From NCBI GenBank assembly GCA_013298765.1, contig JAAFJA010000003.1, forward strand, positions 62,001 to 126,000: a stretch of 64,000 bases of DNA, written 5' to 3'. Below the pieces are notes generated by a model. It worked only from the letters and a program-made list of their open reading frames with translations, had not been told where the DNA came from and ran no database searches. This document shows, in pieces, positions 55,583 through 64,000 of the stretch. How positions within the stretch are numbered: position 1 is the first letter of the stretch; the number at the start of each line of letters is the position of its first letter. The position numbers were made by a program, and so were the translations under genes. The stretch is from Betaproteobacteria bacterium (GTDB lineage: Bacteria; Pseudomonadota; Gammaproteobacteria; Burkholderiales; Casimicrobiaceae).

Positions 55583-56512
55583 ATGTCACAACCAGGCTCG
55601 CGCGCCCTCTCAGGCATCGCGTTTGCATCGCTTCTTTTAATCGCGGTCTTGATGGGTGCGAACCATGTGGCCGCCCGAGTTGGCTTTAACCACGGGCTCG
55701 ATGTCGCCACAGCGGTGGTCGCCCGCAGCTTGGTCACCGCGAGCCTGCTCTTCGTATTGATCCGTTTCTCAGCAGTTTCAATGCGATTCGATCCGCGCCA
55801 ACGACGATTCGTCCCGCTGGTGGGGCTTCTGATTGGCATTCAAAGTCTCTGCCTGTACTCCGCCGTTGCTCGAATCCCCGTCGCGCTGGCGCTCCTTGCG
55901 TTCAACACCTATCCGCTGTGGACAGCGCTCGCCGACTGGCTTTTCTATCGACGCAAGCCAGAGCGAGCAACATTAATTGCGATGCCGATGATCTTGGTTG
56001 GCTTGGCGCTCGCGCTCGATGTTTTTGGTGCTGCATCTGGCTTGGGCGCAAAAGCCCAGTGGCAACAGATCGGCGTGGATGTTGCTTTCGCAACCGTAGC
56101 GGCGGCGGTGTTCGGCGGCGCGCTGGTGTTCACTCAACACGAACTGAGTTCGCTCGATCCGCGCGTGCGCACGGCATGCACACTCGCGCTTGCTGGCGTG
56201 ATCGCACTCATCGCAGGCAGCGTAAATCTGTTTGGATCGGTGCACGGCGGATTTGGCCTACCGAACTCAACCACGGGCTGGATCGGCTTAGCACTCCTCA
56301 CCTTGCTCTACGGCACTGGCTTCACGCTGATGTTCACCGTGCTCCCGAAACTCGGCGTTGCTGGCAATTCCGCCATCATGAATGTAGAGCCGGTGTTTGC
56401 GCTCACTCTCGCTTGGCTCTTTCTGCAGCAAGCGATTGCGCCGATTCAGGTGGCGGGCGCACTGATCGTGGTGGCGACCGTTGTAGCGCTTGGATTACGT
56501 CGCGGGAAGTAG
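55583..56512 (+). CDS. DMT family transporter (EamA)
   Basis: A 309-residue inner-membrane transporter with about ten hydrophobic segments and the two-EamA-domain organisation. The N-terminal helix carries the LMGANHVAARVGFNHG signature. Loop LLAFNTYPLWTALADWLFYR ends the first repeat, and the second repeat ends with AIMNVEPVFALTLAWLFLQQ, the matching 'EPVxA' motif. Substrate (amino acid or metabolite exporter) cannot be predicted. The start is the ATG at 55583 (AAAGGTC upstream). Confidence 0.92.
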   Translation: MSQPGSRALSGIAFASLLLIAVLMGANHVAARVGFNHGLDVATAVVARSLVTASLLFVLIRFSAVSMRFDPRQRRFVPLVGLLIGIQSLCLYSAVARIPVALALLAFNTYPLWTALADWLFYRRKPERATLIAMPMILVGLALALDVFGAASGLGAKAQWQQIGVDVAFATVAAAVFGGALVFTQHELSSLDPRVRTACTLALAGVIALIAGSVNLFGSVHGGFGLPNSTTGWIGLALLTLLYGTGFTLMFTVLPKLGVAGNSAIMNVEPVFALTLAWLFLQQAIAPIQVAGALIVVATVVALGLRRGK

Positions 56513-56549
56513 CTGTCCTCACGCCGCTGGCGTTGTGGCTATTTCACCA

Positions 56550-56638
56550 GGCCCCCAATTTAATTGGGACTAGATTAAATAAAAGCGATATAGCCTATTA
56601 TTATATTTCTAATCGTTTGCCCTCGTTAAATAAGGACT
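56550..56638 (+). repeat. REPIN-like paired-palindrome element, copy 6
   Basis: The left arm is GCCCCCAATTTAATTGGGAC (56551-56570), then TAGATT. The right arm is TTGCCCTCGTTAAATAAGGA (from 56617). Arm starts are 67 bases apart. It lies just after the EamA transporter gene. Confidence 0.75.
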
Positions 56639-56828
56639 TCAAGTAAATTTATGCTTGAGAAGCCAGTTCCGTAGAACGAGCCGCACGTGCGAGTGAGGTT
56701 TTTTTCATCGACGAAAAGTCTCGCGTTCGTCATCAAGGCGGATCGCAACTTCAATAGCGCAGCCTCTTCAGGTGTGTCAGCGATCGCGTCCCAGACGCTT
56801 TTGAAGGTTTGCGAATTTATATCCACGG
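56626..56828 (-). pseudogene. Truncated XRE/HigA-type antitoxin remnant
   Basis: The minus-strand reading frame contains TFKSVWDAIADTPEEAALLK followed by LRSALM, which is the N-terminal signature of a HigA2/XRE-type antitoxin family ('SVWDAL.DTPEEA.N.KLRS.LM'). Immediately after, where the helix-turn-helix (AAxxLGVTQPRVSDL) should follow, the sequence becomes unrelated (TNARLFVDEKNLTRTC) and ends. No intact HTH is seen in the other frames. The remnant overlaps the end of a REPIN-like element. No toxin gene is adjacent. Confidence 0.5.
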
Positions 56829-57024
56829 TAGGCGCGTATTCGCGCGACTCGTGAGGTGCGATCCTTTCGCACCGTGTAGCCGATACGGGCGAAGCGCCGC
56901 TCTTCAATCTACGCGAGCTGCAATCAATTTGGGTGCGATGGGATCGCACCTTACGTCTCTAGGAAGCGCGGTCAAGCCCGCGCCTACAGAAAACGTCAAC
57001 GCGCAGTCGACGATGGAGTCTCGT
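56829..57024. other. Decayed spacer with inverted GGTGCGAT repeats
   Basis: GAGGTGCGATCC, TTCGCACC and later GGTGCGATGGGATCGCACC form local inverted repeats (about 56855-56952). No gene is supported; this lies between the two antitoxin remnants. Confidence 0.35.
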
Positions 57025-57205
57025 CTACGCAGAAAATTCTTCGTAATAAAGTTGGGTTGCCTGACGTAAATTGGCGAGTGCTTCTGCAATCGATTCGCCC
57101 TGCGTCGCTGTACCGGTCTCAGGATTCAACGCGGCAAAACCACCTTCTTCGGCGGGGGTCAACACGGCTGTTGACTCGATGGTCGCTTTTTTGTGATGGT
57201 CGTAA
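57025..57205 (-). pseudogene. HicB-type antitoxin remnant or short HicB
   Basis: Reading on the minus strand gives TAVLTPAEEGGFAALNPETG followed by TATQGESIAEALANLRQATQ and LYYEEFSA, the N-terminal strand-helix part of HicB-family antitoxins. It then stops, where HicB proteins normally continue with a third strand and often an HTH. The only upstream start is a TTG (57237) with unrelated residues before the HicB part. No HicA toxin gene is found, so this is probably a remnant. Confidence 0.5.
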
Positions 57206-57237
57206 GCTGCGACCCTATCGCGCCACGATTGATACAA

Positions 57238-57484
57238 ATCGCGACCACAGGAGCGATTTGGTCAAACTCAAATCGAACTAAAGGCTGCAACGCAGTCCGC
57301 GTTGCGGACGCAGCCATCGCACCTAACCCCAACGTGAGTTGCAATCGGAAATCAGCGAGCGGCACGCGAGCAAATCAAATCGTGAGCGCGTAGGCGCGAG
57401 CGATCCTTCGAACGGAATTGTTGGGTGCGTTGAAAACGCACCTTACAAATCATCGCACGCGATAGTAGATACGCACCTTACGCG
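57238..57484. other. Spacer with inverted repeats, no gene
   Basis: The stretch holds short repeated 'GCGATCC/GGGTGCG' and 'CGCACCTTAC' motifs (for example ACGCACCTTACAAATCATCG at about 57438 and TACGCACCTTACGCG at about 57470). They suggest recombination debris around the antitoxin remnants. No coding region is supported. Confidence 0.3.
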
Positions 57485-58207
57485 TTACACCTTTGCAGCG
57501 GGTGGCATCTCTTCAATATATTTTTTTGTGAGATATTCGTTCTGTATCCAGTTTACGGTTAGTTGAATGAGAGTCTTCAGATCGCCGATGTCTCTGCTCT
57601 CCCACTTACGCACAACGTGGGTTTCATCATTGCCCAGCCAAGCTGCCCGCTTTGCGCACTGCTTGATGTTCGCATCCTCAACGAATGTATCTATACACGG
57701 TCCAAGTTGCTTCTGCCGAATTTCATTTATCTTCTCAAAGTCGTCATTGTTCTTCTCTGTCGCGTAGTCTTTGATCAAAAATTCCAGCGCCTTGCGAAGC
57801 CCGATACCAACCAATTGATCTAAACCCTGAGCCTCTGCATGGATCGCCTGGTTAAAGACGGTCACGAACATTGGTGAAATTTTTGCTACTGCCTCTGGAA
57901 ATTCGTTTGCTATTGCTGCGACCGGCGAGACACTCTCCAGGAAATAAGTGTGACGCGATCCGTCAATCAAGTTCGTGCGTAAATAGCTAGCAATAAACAA
58001 CTCTTGGCAATTCTGATTGGTGCATCGAAAGATCGCCTGTCCCGTCCCCATCGAGCCTGCCACGGTCCTAGTGGCCAAATAAAATTTCGGCTGGACATGC
58101 ACGTCGCAACGAGGACACTTATCTGGAATGCCCTGAAGCTTCGCATTTTCAGATGTACCGTCTAGTGCTTCACATTGCACGTCGCGGGACATTTGATCCT
58201 TCTTCAT
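57485..58207 (-). CDS. DUF4145 domain-containing protein
   Basis: A 240-residue protein. The first third contains a zinc-ribbon-like pair (KCPRCDVHVQP ... FRCTNQNCQELF). The DUF4145 region spans about 125-230: NQAIHAEAQGLDQLVGIGLR, KALEFLIKDYATEK, 'CIDTFVEDANIKQCAKRAAW' and LGNDETHVVRKWESRDIGDL. DUF4145 occurs in restriction- and defence-associated proteins and alone; its activity is not established. It sits only 9 bases after the gyrB stop in the same direction, interrupting what is otherwise conserved origin synteny, and is likely an acquired accessory gene. Confidence 0.78.
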   Translation of the reverse strand: MKKDQMSRDVQCEALDGTSENAKLQGIPDKCPRCDVHVQPKFYLATRTVAGSMGTGQAIFRCTNQNCQELFIASYLRTNLIDGSRHTYFLESVSPVAAIANEFPEAVAKISPMFVTVFNQAIHAEAQGLDQLVGIGLRKALEFLIKDYATEKNNDDFEKINEIRQKQLGPCIDTFVEDANIKQCAKRAAWLGNDETHVVRKWESRDIGDLKTLIQLTVNWIQNEYLTKKYIEEMPPAAKV

Positions 58208-58216
58208 TTATCCGCC

Positions 58217-60658
<2,442 letters not shown>

Positions 60659-60674
60659 CTAACTTTTCTTACGA

Positions 60675-60763
60675 GCGCCCAATTTACTTGGGCTAGAGTG
60701 AAATTAAACGTAACTATTGAAGTTTGTATTTTTGAGGTGCTTGTCCCAATTGAATTGGGCAAT
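60675..60763 (+). repeat. REPIN-like paired-palindrome element, copy 7
   Basis: The left arm is GCCCAATTTACTTGGGCTAG (60677-60696). The right arm is TGTCCCAATTGAATTGGGCA (from 60742). Arm starts are 67 bases apart. It is the best-conserved copy, in the gyrB-dnaN spacer, 22 bases before the gyrB ATG on the complementary strand. Confidence 0.85.
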
Positions 60764-60779
60764 CATGCAAGTTAATGAC

Positions 60780-60902
60780 TTTTGACGCTGATTACGCAGA
60801 TTTCAATGATTGACGCTGATTAGTTTTTCTTCTATTCGAACGTTAACAAGCGCGGAAAATAGTCTGTGTAAATCCGCGAAATCAGCGAAATCTGCGTCAA
60901 GA
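60780..60902. repeat. GCAGATT-unit inverted repeat element, copy C
   Basis: The left end is TTTTGACGCTGATTACGCAG followed by ATTTCAATGATTGACGCTG. The right end is AAATCCGCGAAATCAGCG followed by AAATCTGCGTCAA. It lies in the gyrB-dnaN spacer, next to REPIN-like copy 7. Confidence 0.85.
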
Positions 60903-60920
60903 AATGCAGGGCCCCTCGCA

Positions 60921-62024
60921 CTAAATCCGCATCGGCATCACCACGTATTTGAAATCGGTGCGGCCGGGCATGGTGAAGAGTGCGCTGGCTGCGCTGTCTT
61001 GCAGCGAGAGCGTCACTTCGGTGGAGCCGACGGTCGCGAGTGCGTCGAGCAAGTAGTTGATGTTGAAACCGATATCGACCGCGCCGCCGTCGTAGGCGAC
61101 TTCGAGCTCTTCATCCGCCTCTTCCTGTTCGTTGTTCGTACACGCGATCTTCAAGGTTTGTGGAGAGAGCGCGAGTCGCACGCCTCGGAAGCGTTCGTTC
61201 GACAAAATCGCTGCGCGTTGCAGCGTTTGCAGGAGCAGCGTGCGATCAATCGTGACGTGCTTCGTGTGTGCGGTCGGGATCACGCGGTTGTAATCGGGGA
61301 ATTTGCCATCGATCACTTTGCTCGTGAGCTCGACATTGCCGAACGAGAAGCGCACTTGGTTCGCCAAGATGTCGATTCTGATCGGCTCATCGGTGTCCGC
61401 CAGAAGCTTCGAAAGCTCCATGATGGTTTTGCGCGGCACGATGATTTCTTGCTTTGAGAAATCTCCCTCAACGGGCATCGTTGCATAGCTCAAGCGATGA
61501 CCGTCGGTGGCCACACACACTAAATGATCTTTTTCGAGCACGAAGAGCATGCCGTTCAAATAAAAACGGATGTCTTGTTGCGCCATCGCGAATTCGACCA
61601 ATCGCAGCGTTGACTTCAACAATTTTTGCGGCACAGAGAAGCTTTGCAGTTTCTCTTGGCTCATCGTCAGGCGCGGGTAGTCGGCCGCCGGCAGCGTTTG
61701 CAACGAGAAACGGCTTTTTGCAGCCTTCACCGCCATCTTGCCGTCTTTGGCATCGAGCGATAGGGTGGAGGCCTCTGGCAGCGCGCGCAAGAGGTCCTGG
61801 AGCTTCCTGGCGGCCACGGTGATGGCTTGCTCGCCCGCTTGCTCAACCTCCACCGAGGCCGAGATCTGCAATTCGAGATCGGTGGCAATGGTGGTGAGTT
61901 TGGTGCCTTTGTGTTCCAAGAGCACGTTGGCAAGGATAGGTAAGGTCTGGCGTCGCTCCACGATCCCCGAGACTGCAGAGAGCGGCTTCAGCACCAGATC
62001 ACGAGGAATAGACTTTAATTGCAT
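60921..62024 (-). CDS. dnaN: DNA polymerase III beta sliding clamp
   Basis: The beta clamp, 367 residues, encircles DNA and tethers polymerases. The three-domain repeat shows RRQTLPILANVLLEHKG at the start, ISASVEVEQAGEQAITVAAR, QQDIRFYLNGMLFVLEKDHL, VCVATDGHRLSYATMPVEGD (binding-cleft region), and the end SAASALFTMPGRTDFKYVVM PMRI. It is downstream of dnaA on the same strand. The promoter probably lies in the 375-base spacer containing a DnaA box. Confidence 0.98.
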   Translation of the reverse strand: MQLKSIPRDLVLKPLSAVSGIVERRQTLPILANVLLEHKGTKLTTIATDLELQISASVEVEQAGEQAITVAARKLQDLLRALPEASTLSLDAKDGKMAVKAAKSRFSLQTLPAADYPRLTMSQEKLQSFSVPQKLLKSTLRLVEFAMAQQDIRFYLNGMLFVLEKDHLVCVATDGHRLSYATMPVEGDFSKQEIIVPRKTIMELSKLLADTDEPIRIDILANQVRFSFGNVELTSKVIDGKFPDYNRVIPTAHTKHVTIDRTLLLQTLQRAAILSNERFRGVRLALSPQTLKIACTNNEQEEADEELEVAYDGGAVDIGFNINYLLDALATVGSTEVTLSLQDSAASALFTMPGRTDFKYVVMPMRI

Positions 62025-62060
62025 ATATATACCTAACCCTAATAATAATGTGAGCGAATT

Positions 62061-62070
62061 TTGTGGATAA
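62061..62070 (-). promoter_or_regulatory. DnaA box in the dnaA-dnaN spacer
   Basis: TTGTGGATAA reads TTATCCACAA on the minus strand, a perfect DnaA-binding 9-mer core. A second weaker candidate, TTATCAACA, is at 62185-62193 (one mismatch). The spacer 62025-62253 is relatively AT-rich and lies between dnaN and a repeat element, so it may regulate dnaN or form part of the origin. Confidence 0.65.
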
Positions 62071-62253
62071 GTAGAAAAATGATAGTTGTTTCAATCAGTT
62101 AGCTGACTATTTTTGTCCGTATCATCGACCTAAGCCGCTGTGGGCGAGTGGGGACAAAAATTCTGACGTGAGCAAAAAAGTGACTTATCAACAATCCATC
62201 CTGTGAACATACCGAGTGATGAGTGGGTGCTAACTACGCAGATTACCGGACTT

Positions 62254-62377
62254 TTTTGACGCTGATTTCACTGATTACGCAGATTGACGCAGATTATTTT
62301 CTGCACCTATTTAGTGTGAGATACAAGCTAAGACTAATCAGTGTTAATCAGCGAAATCTGCGTAATCAGCGTCAAAA
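62254..62377. repeat. GCAGATT-unit inverted repeat element, copy D
   Basis: The left half is TTTGACGCTGATTTCACTG followed by ATTACGCAGATTGACGCAG. The right half is AATCAGTGTTAATCAGCG followed by AAATCTGCGTAATCAGCG and TCAAAAA. The centre is about 40 bases. It lies between dnaN and dnaA, 22 bases after the dnaA stop. Confidence 0.88.
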
Positions 62378-62399
62378 AATTCGTTGAATCTCCTCAAAA

Positions 62400-63905
62400 C
62401 TAACTTCTTAGCAACTGCAACAAAAACGAATAATCATGCTGAATCTGCGGTGTGCCCTCGCGTAGCGACGCAATTTGTCTGCACGCGTGAAGCACGGTTG
62501 TGTGGTCCCTGCCCCCAAAGTTCTGGCCGATTTCGGGCAAAGATAATGAGGTGAGTTCTTTCGCGAGTGCCATCGCCATCTGCCGCGGCCGCGCGACAAC
62601 GCGAGAGCGGTTCTTCGAATGCATGTCGCTCACTTTCACTTTGTAATAGTCAGCGACCACCTTTTGAATGTTGTCCACCGAAATTTGTCGCGATTGCACC
62701 GCGAGCAAATCGCGCAAGGCTTCTTTGGCCACCTGTGGCGAGATCTCTACATTGTGAAAACCGGCGTATGCAATCACGCGCTTCAAACCGCCTTCGAGTT
62801 CGCGAACGTTCGAACGAATGTGTTTTGCAATGAAGAACGCCGTGTTCTCGTCCAGTGCCGCGCCGACCTGTTTCGCTTTCGCAAGCAAAATCGCAACCCG
62901 CATCTCCGTCTCAGGCGGCTCGACTTGCACCGTCAAGCCCCAACTGAAACGGCTCTTCAAGCGATCTTCAATCCCTTCGATTTCTTTGGGATAGGTGTCG
63001 CACGTGATGATGACTTGCTTCTTCGCTTCGATCAGCGTGTTGAACAGATAGAAGAACTGTTCTTGCGTTGAACCTTTGTTGTTGAAAAACTGAATGTCAT
63101 CAATTAAGAGCAGATCGAGCGAGTTGTAACTGGCTTTGAATGCGTCCCAGGCTTTGTGTTGATAGGCTTTCACCACGTCCGACACATAGCGCTCGGCATG
63201 GATGTATCGCACGCGCGCATTCGGGCGATGGCGCAGCAGTTCATTGCCGATGGCTTGCACCAAATGAGTTTTGCCGAGGCCCACACCGCCGTAAATGAAG
63301 AGCGGGTTGTAAGCATCACCCGGATCGCTTGCGACTTTTTGCGCGGCGGCACGTGCAAGCTGGTTGGCTTTTCCAGTGACGAACGAATCAAATGTGAACG
63401 TCGGATTAAGCGCCGCGTCTTTCTGAATGGATTCGTTAGAAGGGAACGACACGCCGTTGGCGGCCGCGGGAAGTATTTCGCCGCTTTGATTCGTGTGGGA
63501 TCTGAAAAACGTTGTCGGCACCGCTTCCGCAGCGACAAATGCATTGGTTTGTGGACGCGTAGGGTTCGTCACCACGGTCACCGGGCGAAGGCCCTGCGCA
63601 CGAGGCGCAAAGTTAGCGGTAGACGGCGCAGTCGTTGCTGGTGAAGGATTCGATGCAGTGGCAGCCAGTGCACTATCAACGCGCACCTCAATGCTCATTG
63701 GCTTATCGAAATACTGATTTGCTTGCTCTTTGATGGAGTTCAAAAAACGGTCGCGCACCCACTTGCCCACGAACGAGTTGGGGGCCAACACAATCACCTG
63801 CGCCTCGTTTTCCACAGCCGCCAGAGGTCGCAACCAGGTGGTGAACTGTTGCGCCGATAACTCGCGTTCAAAGTGCGACAAACAGTGTGACCAGAAACTC
63901 GACAT
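62400..63905 (-). CDS. dnaA: Chromosomal replication initiator protein DnaA
   Basis: DnaA opens the origin and loads DnaB. The 501-residue protein has domain I (residues 1-85, SAQQFTTWLRPLAAVENEAQ), a long variable domain II (about 85-160, Pro/Thr/Ala-rich) and domain III AAA+ with Walker A IYGGVGLGKTHLVQAIGNEL, Walker B LLLIDDIQFFNNK and arginine-finger region IEGIEDRLKSRFSWGL. Domain IV is the DNA-binding part, with signature FGGRDHTTVLHACRQI. Start ATG at 63905. The 95 bases beyond it to the window end carry no complete DnaA box that I can see. Confidence 0.98.
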   Translation of the reverse strand: MSSFWSHCLSHFERELSAQQFTTWLRPLAAVENEAQVIVLAPNSFVGKWVRDRFLNSIKEQANQYFDKPMSIEVRVDSALAATASNPSPATTAPSTANFAPRAQGLRPVTVVTNPTRPQTNAFVAAEAVPTTFFRSHTNQSGEILPAAANGVSFPSNESIQKDAALNPTFTFDSFVTGKANQLARAAAQKVASDPGDAYNPLFIYGGVGLGKTHLVQAIGNELLRHRPNARVRYIHAERYVSDVVKAYQHKAWDAFKASYNSLDLLLIDDIQFFNNKGSTQEQFFYLFNTLIEAKKQVIITCDTYPKEIEGIEDRLKSRFSWGLTVQVEPPETEMRVAILLAKAKQVGAALDENTAFFIAKHIRSNVRELEGGLKRVIAYAGFHNVEISPQVAKEALRDLLAVQSRQISVDNIQKVVADYYKVKVSDMHSKNRSRVVARPRQMAMALAKELTSLSLPEIGQNFGGRDHTTVLHACRQIASLREGTPQIQHDYSFLLQLLRS

Positions 63906-64000
63906 AACGGGGTGGCACGATCAACACTCACACGAGGTGGAGGGTGTCGCGAAAACTCTCTCAAAAAAGCCGTTACCGGCGAGGATTTACGGTGCAAAAG

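Overview
The window is a chromosomal segment of a betaproteobacterium, most likely Burkholderiales-like, beside the replication origin. It ends with dnaA, dnaN and gyrB on the minus strand. Inward of these lies the conserved origin-proximal block mnmG-rsmG-lysE/rhtB-parA-parB with three parS sites. DUF4148 and DUF4124 proteins, a Bug-type tricarboxylate receptor, an IPTL-CTERM surface protein and a GTP-type PEP carboxykinase all fit that group. The first bases are the end of a gene running in from the left, probably a TRAP permease. I saw no tRNA, rRNA, CRISPR array or classical IS transposase.

Layout. 0-14 kb: secreted and surface proteins (subtilase, LRR/IPTL-CTERM protein, alpha/beta hydrolase, DUF4124 protein, lipoprotein, M16 peptidase). 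13.7-15.7 kb: a compact three-gene cassette (TIGR04255-like protein, small coiled-coil protein, HNH nuclease) that looks like an accessory defence-type island. 16-21.4 kb: glmU and a PhnD/PhnC/PhnE/PhnE-type phosphonate or phosphite importer. 21.5-25.4 kb: a Tat-exported IorA/IorB-type molybdenum hydroxylase with an AraC regulator and an ArsC-like reductase. 25.4-37.4 kb: housekeeping and accessory genes (glutamine amidotransferase, PLP enzyme, panB, ParA-like ATPase, GNAT, pckG, DUF1266, cytochrome c). Within this stretch an unannotated 38-residue double-glycine-leader peptide lies downstream of a LuxR solo, with a CT-N12-AG palindrome in front of it. 37.7-44.7 kb: N-formylglutamate amidohydrolase with a Bug receptor, divergent LysR, an ABC binding protein, and a two-component system divergent from a DUF4148 gene across a duplicated promoter. 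44.8-64 kb: the par/origin block, with a lineage-specific insert of decayed toxin-antitoxin remnants and a DUF4145 gene.

Three features stand out. (1) mnmG carries an in-frame insertion of about 190 codons encoding a DUF559 nuclease-like domain flanked by GC-rich '[13 protein letters not shown]'-type repeats. The lysE/rhtB gene nearby carries a nuclease-less in-frame insertion of the same repeat type. (2) The LuxR solo, lux-box-like palindrome and GG-leader peptide form a candidate peptide system. (3) A dispersed element of about 88 bp, made of two AT-core palindromes whose starts are almost always 67 bases apart, occurs at least seven times between genes and resembles a REPIN. Two other repeat families, with 2 and 4 copies, also occupy intergenic spaces, including the gyrB-dnaN and dnaN-dnaA spacers. 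All family assignments come from reading the sequence; no database search was run.
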